The notes under the pieces are model-generated. The model made no database searches and was not told the origin of the DNA. It was given only the letters and a program-made list of their open reading frames with translations. From assembly GCA_019752635.1 (NCBI GenBank), contig JAIELX010000054.1, positions 124,001 to 188,000 on the forward strand: a DNA stretch of 64,000 nt. The letters run 5' to 3'. The translations under genes were made by a program, and so were the position numbers. This document shows, in pieces, positions 33,908-43,108 of the stretch (position 1 is the stretch's first letter; every line of letters begins with the position of its first letter). The DNA comes from Candidatus Obscuribacterales bacterium (lineage in GTDB: Bacteria; Cyanobacteriota; Vampirovibrionia; Obscuribacterales; Obscuribacteraceae).

Positions 33908-36358
33908 TTGAAGCAAGAACTTTCCCGTGTGGCCGCGATAGCCATCTCAGCCTTGGCGCTTTCTTTCGGCGCTGAGACTTTTGCCTCTGATGCATTGTGG
34001 ACCACTTACATGGAAGCGGGCCAGAAGTTGTACAGGGAGAACAAGTTTGCCGCTGCGGAGAAGCAGTTGGACATGGCGCTGGAGAACATCGGTTCTGTTC
34101 CTCCCGATTCTTTCGGACTTGCTCAGCTCTACGATATTGCCGGTCAGGCTTATTGCAAAACCGGCAAGATGTCCAAGTCTGAAGAAGTGCTTAAGAAGGC
34201 TCTGGCGATTAGAGAAAGAAACCCCGGGAAAGATGACCTTAAGCTCTTCGCTACTTTGATGTTCCTGGGGACGGTTTATAGAAATCAAAACAAATTCGTC
34301 GATTCCGAGAAGCTCTACAAACGCGGGCTGGACATGTTTGGAGGCAAGGGACCGATCAAAACACTCTGCCGATGTATGAACCTCACTGCTCTCGGCTCGC
34401 TTTATCTGGAAATGGATCGTCCGGCGGAAGCCGAGACACTCTTGCGAAAAGCCATTGAACTACGCGACAAAAGTATGCTCAAGAACAGCTTTTCCCCAAA
34501 CGTAATTCACGACACTCTCGGCCGCTCTTTGACTGCCCAGGGTCGCACCGAAGAAGCGATCAAGTCTCACGAGCTTGCAATTAAACTGGCGACTGATGCA
34601 AAGGATGTCACCGGAAAATCCACCGCTCAGGCGAATATGGCGGTGGCATACTCTAGTCGGGGGCAGTACGACAAGGCTCACGAACTCTTGCTGGAAGCGC
34701 TCAAAGTAATTGAAGCGACCAATGGGGTCGATAGTGTGGACGCAGGCACAATCTATTCGATGCTTGCCACTAACGCGGTTAATCGAGATCAGTACTCTGA
34801 GGCTGAAGATTTGCTGAAGGGAGCGCTCACACTTCACGAAAAGCACCTTGGTGCCAATCATTCAAGTGTCGGAAATGATCTGATCAAGGTGGTCGATGTT
34901 TACAAGAATCAGGGTAAGTACGATGAAGCTGAGAAAGCGGCATTGCGAGCGCTAAAAATTCAAAGCGCAGCTATCGGACCATCTTCGTATTCTACGGCTA
35001 CCGCGATGACTACTTTGGCAGGTGTCTATAAGGATCAGCAAAAATTCGATAAAGCGGTTCCGCTTTTGAAAGCCGCGATCGAGATTTACGGGCAGTCTCT
35101 GGGCTCCGATAACAGTTCGGCAATACTGCCGATGTGCTCTTTGGGTGAGATCTATCTTGCTCAAGGGCAAAGCGCCGATGCGCGTGAGCTAGTCCGGCGG
35201 GCCGCGGACATTCTTGCAAACAACAAGGAGTCGGCCCCTCAGACCGCTGCGATGGTGTACACGGAATTGGCGGCGTTGGAGCGGCAAGAAAAGAAACTCC
35301 CCGAGGCGGAAGAACATCTGCGCAAGGCACTTGCGGCGCGTCAGTCGATCTTCGGCACTAACAGCGTTCGCTTGTTGGGCGACCTTCGCCTGCTGACAAA
35401 AGTGTTGAAGGAACAAGAGAAAACTGCGGAATTGGCTGAGGTCAACTCGCGAATTGCCACCATTGAAGCTGCGCATCCCGAAGTTGCAACCAACCCTGTG
35501 GCTGTGCCGCAATCCGCCTCCAGGCTGGACGTTGCTGCTTCACCGAGCGGACCTGTCGAGGTAGGGGATAAATGGGCCCTGGTAGTCGGTGTCAGCAACT
35601 TTGCCGATTCCGACTTGAATTTGAAATACGCTGCAAAAGATGCAATTGACTTTGGTAACTTTTTGCAGTCTGGTGCCAAGTTCGCTCCGGATCACGTGAA
35701 AGTGATCACGGATAAGGATGCCACCAGAGATAATATCATTAAGCAGCTGGGCGGTGGCTGGCTTGGAAGACTGGCCCGACCGAATGATCTGGTTGTTGTC
35801 TACGTGTCCAGCCACGGAAGCGTTTCTCGTGATGAAGCAGGCGGCGTGAATTTTCTGGTTGCCCATGATACACAAGCCAACGCGTTGCTGAGTACCGGAA
35901 TTCCAATGCAATGGCTTTCGCAGATAATCAAGGAGCAGGTTCATAGTGATCGCGTTGTAGTCATTCTTGATGTGTGCCATAGCGGAGCCGTGTCCGGCGG
36001 CCAAAAGGGGCTCGCTAGAGAAGCGACTAAGTTTGACCCCGCGAAGCTGGAGGTAGGCGCCGGGCAGGCTATTATCTGCTCAAGCGCACCGGAGCAGGTA
36101 TCCTGGGAATCCAAGAATTACGCCAATAGCGTTTTTACCAGGAAACTGATCGAGGCTCTGCAACAAGAGAAGTCGTCTGTCGACTTGAACAAGGCGTATG
36201 CCTATCTCAAAGAACAAGTCGAGTCGGAAGTCCTTCGAGACCGGGGACAAATGCAGACGCCGCTGCTGTTCAGTAAAGCGTGGCGAGGCGCGCCTCCGAT
36301 ACTGTCGGTAGTACCGACAACACCAAGACCGGCATCATTGCAATCAAAGTCGAAATAG
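33908..36358 (+). CDS. exported TPR protein with C-terminal caspase (C14) domain
   Basis: TTG 33908 (GGAG upstream) yields 816 residues with a signal peptide (MKQELSRVAAIAISALALSFG). Residues 30-520 are roughly a dozen TPR-type helical hairpins (AEKQLDMALENIG, SEKLYKRGLDM, AETLLRKAIEL and so on), many with the long 42-residue Kinesin-light-chain style. Residues 548-800 are a caspase-like domain: WALVVGVSNF, His636 in YVSSHGS and Cys690 in LDVCHSG form the dyad. Prokaryotic caspase homologues cleave after Arg/Lys or Asp, but specificity is not predictable here. The signal peptide puts the protease outside the cytoplasm. It is divergent from the DUF1189 gene. Confidence 0.92.
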   Translation: MKQELSRVAAIAISALALSFGAETFASDALWTTYMEAGQKLYRENKFAAAEKQLDMALENIGSVPPDSFGLAQLYDIAGQAYCKTGKMSKSEEVLKKALAIRERNPGKDDLKLFATLMFLGTVYRNQNKFVDSEKLYKRGLDMFGGKGPIKTLCRCMNLTALGSLYLEMDRPAEAETLLRKAIELRDKSMLKNSFSPNVIHDTLGRSLTAQGRTEEAIKSHELAIKLATDAKDVTGKSTAQANMAVAYSSRGQYDKAHELLLEALKVIEATNGVDSVDAGTIYSMLATNAVNRDQYSEAEDLLKGALTLHEKHLGANHSSVGNDLIKVVDVYKNQGKYDEAEKAALRALKIQSAAIGPSSYSTATAMTTLAGVYKDQQKFDKAVPLLKAAIEIYGQSLGSDNSSAILPMCSLGEIYLAQGQSADARELVRRAADILANNKESAPQTAAMVYTELAALERQEKKLPEAEEHLRKALAARQSIFGTNSVRLLGDLRLLTKVLKEQEKTAELAEVNSRIATIEAAHPEVATNPVAVPQSASRLDVAASPSGPVEVGDKWALVVGVSNFADSDLNLKYAAKDAIDFGNFLQSGAKFAPDHVKVITDKDATRDNIIKQLGGGWLGRLARPNDLVVVYVSSHGSVSRDEAGGVNFLVAHDTQANALLSTGIPMQWLSQIIKEQVHSDRVVVILDVCHSGAVSGGQKGLAREATKFDPAKLEVGAGQAIICSSAPEQVSWESKNYANSVFTRKLIEALQQEKSSVDLNKAYAYLKEQVESEVLRDRGQMQTPLLFSKAWRGAPPILSVVPTTPRPASLQSKSK

Positions 36359-36376
36359 GAACAGATAGGCTATTGA

Positions 36377-36646
36377 TCAGGAGCCGATTGGTTCTTCATC
36401 TTCCTCATCGTCATACTCCGAATCGTTACGCTCATACATTATTCGGTCTTGTTCCACTCGCACCACGGCTAACTCGTGATTTTTCAACAGCGATTCAAGA
36501 GCGCTGAAATACACGTCTTCTTTGTAATTGTTGCCTTTAGCAACGATGTAGCTGTTTTCGCCTGCGGCAATGCGCTCGAGGTTGCCTGCTTCCGCGGCTG
36601 ACAGCAATATTTCCTTTGCATCCTGTATGTTTTCAGACGCCCACAT
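36377..36646 (-). CDS. small hypothetical protein
   Basis: ATG 36646 is preceded by GGAG at about ten bases. The 89-residue product is acidic, with a helical N-terminal half (NIQDAKEILLSAAEAGNLERIA) and a highly acidic C-terminal tail (YDDEEDEEP). Charged and soluble, it has no recognised domain and is likely cytoplasmic. It is convergent with the caspase gene, with an 18 bp gap. Confidence 0.7.
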   Translation of the reverse strand: MWASENIQDAKEILLSAAEAGNLERIAAGENSYIVAKGNNYKEDVYFSALESLLKNHELAVVRVEQDRIMYERNDSEYDDEEDEEPIGS

Positions 36647-36821
36647 ATGTTATCTCCGCTCCAATGACTGACAACGAGGGACTGCTCCCGAAAGGGTAGA
36701 CGACCTCATCCGATAATGGTTGCCACGCCGGGTTGAATTCGCCCAAGCGCAGCTCGAGCGAGCGTTCCGCAAACTTCGCGCGCAGGGCAGGAGGCATGCC
36801 GAGGAGCCGAGCGTCTACAAA

Positions 36822-37952
36822 CTAGTTGCCTTTAATCAGGGTTAGCAGCAGGCGCACAATAGACGCTATCACAAGTATTGCAATCAATGTGGTCTGGTTC
36901 TTGAGCGTCCAGGCTATGAACGGGTGCGCATTCTTTGGCTGAACTGGCGCCGGTGCCAGCTGCGACCGCTCTGTCCGTTTCCACCCGAGCGGGTCCGGTG
37001 CAAAAATAGAGCTGATCGTCGCCTGTTCCGTTGCGGCGTCTGAACTTCCGGCTTGCTTTACCACGTCTTTCTTCTTATCGGTTAGATAGTGGAAGCGGAT
37101 CTTTTGATAGCAATCGAGCAAAAATTCCCAAAATGCGTTCAGAATGCTGCACACGAGAAGAAACAGAATCGGACCGTACAACCAGAGGTTGGCGGCTTGA
37201 GTTGAAATGTGCGGGGAGAAGAGAATCCAGAGACCGTAGTACGGCACGCATATCCAGGGTTTGAACATGTAGCGGAAGCAGCGGAAAAACCACTTACTTT
37301 GGAACTGTGCTTCTTTCATGCCGCGCACGAAGGACTTGTCTTCCGGATTGAGCCGAAGGGCTTCGCCAAAATGTTCTTCCGCCGCCGCCGCGTCGGTGCG
37401 AATGGCAGTCCAACCTGCTTCTGCATACAATCGTGCATCTTCCGGGTGGAGTGCCAGCGCCTTCTTAACTATCTCGTCCGCATCTTCTAATCGGCCGAGC
37501 TGTCTTAGTCCGTATGCCGTCAATCTCAAGCAGCTGGCGTGGGAAGGGTCCGTCGCCAAGCCTTGTTCCAGAAGTGCCAAACCTCGCTCCCAGTTCATCC
37601 GGGCGAACTGCAGGTTCGCAAAAACCATCAAAAAATCTGGATTCTCCGGTTCGATTGCCAGTGCTTCCTGAATCGCTGATTCTGCTTCTTTGAACTTTTT
37701 GACGCTGGTGTAGCAGAGCGCAAGAACATAATGCGCATGAGTCCAGACCGGATCCGACTCAATCGACAATTTGCTCTGCTCGATGGCGCGATTGACTTCG
37801 CCCATATTAAAGTTGCAAGCAGCCAACAAGCTTAAAGCCCTGGCATCATTGGGGCTTTCGGAGAGGGCGCGTGTTAACTCACGGCAGGCCACATCCCAGC
37901 GACGAAGTTCGATCGCTGCCAGTGCCCTTTGGTAGAACTGTGCCTTATCCAC
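36822..37952 (-). CDS. TPR protein with C-terminal membrane segments
   Basis: GTG 37952 (AGGA eight bases upstream) begins a 376-residue protein. Residues 1-215 hold about six TPR motifs (ALAAIELRRWDVACRELTRAL, EVNRAIEQSKLSIESDP, EAESAIQEALAIEPENPD, DEIVKKALALHPEDARL). Next come two or three hydrophobic segments (residues about 225-265) and a C-terminal helix (about 355-373, TTLIAILVIASIVRLLL). The TPR solenoid would face the cytoplasm. Adaptor functions are typical, and the partner is unknown. The upstream 233 bp (37953-38186) contain only a small GC hairpin. Confidence 0.85.
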   Translation of the reverse strand: MDKAQFYQRALAAIELRRWDVACRELTRALSESPNDARALSLLAACNFNMGEVNRAIEQSKLSIESDPVWTHAHYVLALCYTSVKKFKEAESAIQEALAIEPENPDFLMVFANLQFARMNWERGLALLEQGLATDPSHASCLRLTAYGLRQLGRLEDADEIVKKALALHPEDARLYAEAGWTAIRTDAAAAEEHFGEALRLNPEDKSFVRGMKEAQFQSKWFFRCFRYMFKPWICVPYYGLWILFSPHISTQAANLWLYGPILFLLVCSILNAFWEFLLDCYQKIRFHYLTDKKKDVVKQAGSSDAATEQATISSIFAPDPLGWKRTERSQLAPAPVQPKNAHPFIAWTLKNQTTLIAILVIASIVRLLLTLIKGN

Positions 37953-38186
37953 TGAGGGTTCCTGGACGACTACACTTAATAATACCCGCTTGGCGGGATA
38001 TTAGCGCATCCCGGGGCACAGAGGAAGAGATAGTGCCGGCTGAGGACCAGGTCGAACCAATGGTCAATGTGTTTGCGCCAGGGGCATCGCGATGGAGTAC
38101 ATGACGGGGGTGTCCCGGAGCGATCTGGCTGACAAACGCGGGCAACAAAATAGGCACAAGGCTGTGGGGACGCTTTCGTCGATCGC

Positions 38187-39413
38187 TCACCTGGCAGGAT
38201 TTATTTCGATGACACGGACTTCTCTCTCTCCGCTTAGAAGAGATGGTCTACCTTCCAGGATCAAAGTGACATCGCTGTTCTCCTTCCCATATTGATTTGC
38301 GAATGATTTCGCTATAGATCTGTAGACACGCTCTGCAGGGTAAGGCGGTACGTTCAGCGTCTTTTCGCACCATGGTTCGAAATGCAAAAGATTCTCTCCT
38401 TTCTCATTCTTATTCACCAAACTGTTCGTCCGGGGCGGAAGGCGTAAGAGTGCAGCCTCAGAAAGTTTCAACTGCGCCGCCTGGTGGTCGCCACTGTATA
38501 AATGGAATGAGGGATAGAAATCCCACAGATCCACAAAGCTCAGCGCTGGCGCCACGCCGCAGAGCAGGACAATCGACCGGTGAAAAAACTTCTTTGGTTT
38601 GGCAATGTCCGTTGCGGATATCTGCGGTGTCCGGCGAAACAAAAGTATGGCTATCAATATCATTGCAATGTTCCAGGGCCAGATCACAGTGTTCCATCCG
38701 TAGGAAAGCGGACCGAGTCTCAGAAGGATTCCGCAATGCAATAGAATGCACAACCAGAGCGCTGCATTTCTGGTGCGAGGGAAAAGCAGACCTAATCCGA
38801 TCAACATTTCGGCGACTGCCGAGATTATGGCAAGGCTTTCCACTGCGCCGACTCCCAGAAGAGTCTTTATCTTGTTCCCCGCCAACCACGGGAAGACCAT
38901 GTGCGCGTATGTCCAATTGATTTTGAACAGACCGCTCCAAAAATAGATAGCAACAAACATGAATCGGTAGGCATTCAAAATGTTGACCGGTCCTCCCCCT
39001 AGTTTTAGCGGCAAGGCCTGCGCGGAAAGGAGCAAGAGATACTGATAGAGCCAGGGCTGAAATCTAGTCTGGTCTGTCAGGCAAAGGATGATTATCAGCA
39101 CAACCGCCGCTATTGTCATTCTTACTTTGAACCAGCTACCGAGCAGCGCACCGAGCAGCAGAAACGAGAGTATGGTCTCTAATTGCGGACCGGGGGTGAT
39201 CATGCTGAAGAGCGGGGCTGCGGGATAGGTTCGTTCGGAAGCGAACCATAGTGGCCTCGACATACTACAACCGAGTATCCCTGCCGCTACTGTAATTTTT
39301 CTGATGTGTTCGAGCTCTCCTTCACCGAAGGCGCGGCGAATGAGAAAGGCCTTTTGGTTGCCGGGAGAAGTGGTCATTGAGTAGTAAAGATAAACTCGAA
39401 GTTGCTCATCCAT
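38187..39413 (-). CDS. multi-pass membrane protein, HTTM/VKG-carboxylase-like
   Basis: This 408-residue protein has about seven to nine membrane helices. The segment with WFASERTYPAAPLFSM, YQYLLLLSAQALPLK, YRFMFVAIYFWSGLFKINWTY, PWNIAMILIAILLF and a polar C-terminal domain resembles HTTM (horizontally transferred transmembrane) proteins related to vitamin K-dependent gamma-carboxylase. The catalytic activity of bacterial members is uncertain. A DoxX-like fold is the main alternative. It is divergent from the small ABM gene with a gap of only 40 bp. Confidence 0.65.
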   Translation of the reverse strand: MDEQLRVYLYYSMTTSPGNQKAFLIRRAFGEGELEHIRKITVAAGILGCSMSRPLWFASERTYPAAPLFSMITPGPQLETILSFLLLGALLGSWFKVRMTIAAVVLIIILCLTDQTRFQPWLYQYLLLLSAQALPLKLGGGPVNILNAYRFMFVAIYFWSGLFKINWTYAHMVFPWLAGNKIKTLLGVGAVESLAIISAVAEMLIGLGLLFPRTRNAALWLCILLHCGILLRLGPLSYGWNTVIWPWNIAMILIAILLFRRTPQISATDIAKPKKFFHRSIVLLCGVAPALSFVDLWDFYPSFHLYSGDHQAAQLKLSEAALLRLPPRTNSLVNKNEKGENLLHFEPWCEKTLNVPPYPAERVYRSIAKSFANQYGKENSDVTLILEGRPSLLSGEREVRVIEINPAR

Positions 39414-39453
39414 GTGCTAATCTAGACGGTCTTTCGGGGCGAAATCAAGTTCT

Positions 39454-39771
39454 ATGTTTTGTCTGGTGTATCAGTTTCAAGTGAAACCCGGTATGGAAGC
39501 TCAGTTTCGTGCCGGGTGGGTGTCACTAAGTCAAGCGCTTGTTGACGATTTTCATTCACTTGGTGCCCGGCTCCATGTGACACCTGAAGGAAATTGGATT
39601 TCGTATGCGCAATGGCCTGACGTCGAAACGTGGAAGGCCGGCGAGAAGGTGATCTTCGATTTTTTGCAGCAGAGCCATTGGGACAACTGCCTTCAAGGAG
39701 AGGTCAAACTCTTGATGCGCATGACAGTCACTGACGATCTCCTTGTACCGGTTTCCGTACAAGAGCAATAA
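39454..39771 (+). CDS. antibiotic biosynthesis monooxygenase (ABM) domain protein
   Basis: This 105-residue dimeric alpha+beta barrel candidate reads MFCLVYQFQVKPGMEAQFRAGWVSLSQAL, with the usual strand-helix then GARLHVTPEGNWISYAQWPDVETWKAGEK, and ends with a last strand VKLLMRMTVTDDL. ABM proteins act on quinones, heme or unidentified ligands. No catalytic residue can be named here. It precedes the class V aminotransferase gene by 14 bp on the same strand, so they are likely co-transcribed. Confidence 0.82.
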   Translation: MFCLVYQFQVKPGMEAQFRAGWVSLSQALVDDFHSLGARLHVTPEGNWISYAQWPDVETWKAGEKVIFDFLQQSHWDNCLQGEVKLLMRMTVTDDLLVPVSVQEQ

Positions 39772-39785
39772 CCGAGGGCGGACTA

Positions 39786-41069
39786 ATGACTAGCAGCGTT
39801 CCTGTTGCCGATCTTTCCAGTGTAATGATTCAGAGAATCCGAAATTCTCGTCAGCAATTTCCGGCATTGCTACGACAAGTCAACGGGCGGCCTGCCGTAT
39901 TTTTCGACGGACCGGGCGGAACGCAAGTAAGTCGTCGCGTTATTGACGCTGTGACCGCGTACTACTCAAACTCGAATGCCAACGAAGGCGGGCTGTTCGT
40001 TACCAGTCAAGAGACGGTCGTTGTGGTTGAGCAGGCTCGCAGTGCGATGGCCGCTCTCTTTAATTGCGATGCAGACGAGGTTGTATTTGGTGCTAACGCC
40101 ACTACCATTACTTTTGCTATCAGCCGCGCCATAGGTCGTACGCTTACAGCAGGCGATGAAATTGTGGTGACCACACTTGATCACGACTGCAACGTTGCTC
40201 CATGGAAAGCGCTGGAGGAACTTGGCGTTGTTGTGCAACAGGTTGATGTAAATCCGGAGGACTGCACTCTGGACATGATCGATTTTGCCTCTAAGGTGAA
40301 CGACAAGACAAAGCTAATAGCTGTTGGGTTTGCATCGAACGCTGTGGGCACAATTAACGATGTTGAAGCCGTAGTGCGGTTGGCCCGAGAAGTCGGAGCG
40401 ATGGTTTACGTAGATGCTGTTCATTACGCTCCGCATGCGCTGATGGACGTAAAGAAACTGGATTGCGACTTTATGGTGTGTTCGCCGTACAAGTTTTTTG
40501 CTCCGCATATGGGGGCGCTATATGGCAAGCGTGAACATCTGGAAAGGCTAAAACCGTACAAAGTCAGACCTGCCTGCATCAACCCGCCGAACTGCTGGGA
40601 AGTGGGCACGCAGAGCTTCGAATCAATTGCGGGAGTGCTCGCCGCCGTTGAGTATCTGGCTGATTTATCCGAAGAAACTGAACAGAGTTCGTTGCGCTCG
40701 CGACTGGTTAGCGCTATGAGAGGAATTCAGTCTTACGAACAGATACTTACTGAGCGAATGCTCAATGGGTTAGCGAAAATGCCTGAAGTGACACTTTACG
40801 GCATTAAGGACGTTGCACGGGCTTCTTCCCGAACTCCTACCTTTGGCTTGAATGTTACAGGTTTGGCACCGGAAACAGTGGCGCGTCACCTGGCGGAGAA
40901 TTCCATATTTTCATGGAATGGCAACTTCTACGCTCTGTCGTTGATTGAGAAGTTAAACCTGGATTCAGGCGGCGGAATGTTGCGTCTTGGCTGTGTTCAC
41001 TACAACACAATCGAAGAAGTAGACCGGGTCCTTGCGGTGCTGGAGGCAAGTTTCTTGATGCGCCCCTGA
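39786..41069 (+). CDS. cysteine desulfurase-like class V aminotransferase (VC1184-type)
   Basis: This 427-residue fold-type I PLP enzyme opens with RQQFPALLRQVNGRPAVFFDGPGGTQVSRR, the N-terminal style of the VC1184-like family. PLP-site residues are Asp210 and His213 in VYVDAVHYAPH and the Schiff-base Lys236 in SPYKFFAPHMG. The mobile catalytic Cys loop of NifS/SufS is not evident, so the desulfurase activity itself is uncertain; a related lyase or aminotransferase is possible. It is encoded 14 bp after the ABM protein and is convergent with guanine deaminase. Confidence 0.9.
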   Translation: MTSSVPVADLSSVMIQRIRNSRQQFPALLRQVNGRPAVFFDGPGGTQVSRRVIDAVTAYYSNSNANEGGLFVTSQETVVVVEQARSAMAALFNCDADEVVFGANATTITFAISRAIGRTLTAGDEIVVTTLDHDCNVAPWKALEELGVVVQQVDVNPEDCTLDMIDFASKVNDKTKLIAVGFASNAVGTINDVEAVVRLAREVGAMVYVDAVHYAPHALMDVKKLDCDFMVCSPYKFFAPHMGALYGKREHLERLKPYKVRPACINPPNCWEVGTQSFESIAGVLAAVEYLADLSEETEQSSLRSRLVSAMRGIQSYEQILTERMLNGLAKMPEVTLYGIKDVARASSRTPTFGLNVTGLAPETVARHLAENSIFSWNGNFYALSLIEKLNLDSGGGMLRLGCVHYNTIEEVDRVLAVLEASFLMRP

Positions 41070-41090
41070 GGCTCAATTCCTCGGACCGGG

Positions 41091-42518
41091 TTAGTACTTG
41101 CCGGCCAGCGCCGGCTTCGCCGTACTTTGACAGTAAAGCTGTTTGCCCATGACCCAGGTCTGGTCGACGCAGCGATCATCACCGACCATCATCATTGAAA
41201 AAAGCAAATTGGCAGCCTCGTCCATCGTGGTCGGTCCATCCTGAACTAAAACTTCAGTGTGCCAGGCCGTTCCTGTTTGTCCACCTGTCCAATCGAGGGC
41301 AACAAAGTCTGCTTCTTTACCAGGGGTGAAGTTGCCGATTGTATCTTGCAGATAAAGTGATTCAGCTGAACCCAGGGTAATCGACCAGAAAGCACGATAG
41401 GGCGAAAGTTTGTTTCTTTCTGCTTCTGCCGTATTCTTGAACCGAGGGTCTAAGCTGCCGTCCAGCATGGTGTTGTTACACATTCCGACTTTGTAAGCTT
41501 CGTCCAAAACATGAAGCATCGAGAATCTGTTTCCTCCGCCGATGTCACTGCCAAAACTGAGCTTGACGGGTTGGTTGGGATCCTTCGCTTTGCCCAATCG
41601 AAAAAGTCCATTGCCCAGGAAAAGATTTGAGGTTGGACAAAACGAAACCGCCGCGCCGGCAATCGAAATGCGTCGCATTTCGTCGTCGGAAAGCCAAACT
41701 CCGTGTCCACCGGTGAAACGAGGCCCGACCAAGTCGTATTTTTCGTACGCTTCCAGATAATCTTTCGTCCCGTGATTCTCCAGGCACACACGAATCTCCG
41801 TCGGATTTTCCGATACGTGAGTGTTGACATAGACGTCGGGATACTCTTTGCGCAATCGCTGGCAAGCGGTCATCATTTCCGCTGAACAGCCCAGAGCAAA
41901 GCGCGGTGTTATGGCGTACAAGTTGCGTCCGTTCTTATGCCACTTTTCCAGTAATTTTTTCGAGTCGTTGTAGAAATTTTCGGGCGTGTCGGTAGAGCCT
42001 TCCGGCGCGAACATATCGATGCCGGTGACGCCGCTTATCACTCGCATGTTGCGGGTTGTTGCTGCTGTGAAAAAGGCATCCGCCACCGTAGCATCATGTG
42101 TAGTGAAAGCTTGGCACGTAGTGGTGCCTGCCGCAAGGAGGTTGTTGAAAAAGTGTTCGCAACCTTTTCGGGCGTACTCCAGATCGCTGTATCTCTTCTC
42201 TTCCGGAAAAATCCACTTTTGCAACCACGGCAGCAATTGCTCGCCGTACGAACCGAGCACACGCGTTTGCGCCAGGTGTATGTGCCCGTCAATGAATCCG
42301 GGGAGAATCAATCGATTCGGAATATGAGTAACTTGCACGTGCGGGTAATTGGCAGACAGTGTCTCAAAGGAACCGAAGTCCTTGATAATTCCATCCTCAA
42401 TTACCATTAGCCCGTCTTGGATGAACCGAGCTGACTTCTTCTCATCGTCGGGGTGTTTCCATGGATCGTCCACGAAATCGAAAAAACTGCCGCGTATCGC
42501 AGATCGAGCCGTGCCCAT
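41091..42518 (-). CDS. guaD: guanine deaminase
   Basis: ATG 42518 (GGGAG ten bases upstream) gives 475 residues. A longer GTG start at 42575 lacks a ribosome-binding site. It is an amidohydrolase-superfamily enzyme with LPGFIDGHIHLAQ (metal ligands His79 and His81), TTTCQAFTTHDA, VNTHVSEN (His), GHGVWLSDDE (His) and SFGSDIGGG (Asp). This order and the YGEQLLPWLQKWIFPEE segment are typical of guanine deaminase, which converts guanine to xanthine and ammonia using Zn. Other aminohydrolases such as 8-oxoguanine deaminases are related. Confidence 0.93.
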   Translation of the reverse strand: MGTARSAIRGSFFDFVDDPWKHPDDEKKSARFIQDGLMVIEDGIIKDFGSFETLSANYPHVQVTHIPNRLILPGFIDGHIHLAQTRVLGSYGEQLLPWLQKWIFPEEKRYSDLEYARKGCEHFFNNLLAAGTTTCQAFTTHDATVADAFFTAATTRNMRVISGVTGIDMFAPEGSTDTPENFYNDSKKLLEKWHKNGRNLYAITPRFALGCSAEMMTACQRLRKEYPDVYVNTHVSENPTEIRVCLENHGTKDYLEAYEKYDLVGPRFTGGHGVWLSDDEMRRISIAGAAVSFCPTSNLFLGNGLFRLGKAKDPNQPVKLSFGSDIGGGNRFSMLHVLDEAYKVGMCNNTMLDGSLDPRFKNTAEAERNKLSPYRAFWSITLGSAESLYLQDTIGNFTPGKEADFVALDWTGGQTGTAWHTEVLVQDGPTTMDEAANLLFSMMMVGDDRCVDQTWVMGKQLYCQSTAKPALAGKY

Positions 42519-42755
42519 TGACTTTTGTCTCCCGAAGAAATGTGAGAGGAGCGGTTGGTGATTCTTTGCCAGCACTTGGAAAGGTTCGCAAAGGTTCTAT
42601 AGTTTACTGGTTCAGCAGCCTTTATCACAGTGCCGAGCACCGCGCCCCGGTTTCCTTCGATTGACCGGCTCTGCGGCCTCGACGCTCCACATTGACCAGC
42701 TGGTGGCTGGAATGCGCTACGCTATGATCGTTAGCCTCACGCGAGCCATGGTGAA

Positions 42756-43088
42756 ATGATTAGTTTACTGAAAATTCTTTATGTTGGAATTTTGTTGGCA
42801 ATGCTGTCAGTAACGACTTGGGCGTCCTTGAAAGAAAGCATTCTCTCGATTCCCTCCGCTGTTACCGGTGATCCTTGGTTCGTCGCTACTTTGTTCGACG
42901 CATACTTCGGATTTTTGTCTTTCTTTCTTTGGGTCTGCTACAAAGAAAAGTCTGTTGTGCTGAAGGTTGTGTGGTTCTTCGCCGTCATGATTCTGGGCAA
43001 TATTGCCATGGCGATTTACATGTTGATCAAACTCTTCCGTTTGCCGCCCGGCGCGTCAGTGAAAGAGTTGATTCTGCGCGAAGACTAA
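42756..43088 (+). CDS. DUF1475-like membrane protein
   Basis: This 110-residue protein has three hydrophobic segments (about 3-22, 46-65 and 72-92). The central motif GDPWFVATLFDAYFGFLSFFLWV is the DUF1475 signature. It ends ELILRED. The function of this family is unknown. It is divergent from guanine deaminase with about 240 bp between them. It starts at ATG 42756. Confidence 0.8.
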   Translation: MISLLKILYVGILLAMLSVTTWASLKESILSIPSAVTGDPWFVATLFDAYFGFLSFFLWVCYKEKSVVLKVVWFFAVMILGNIAMAIYMLIKLFRLPPGASVKELILRED

Positions 43089-43108
43089 TCAGTACTTTTC
43101 GGCTTTCG

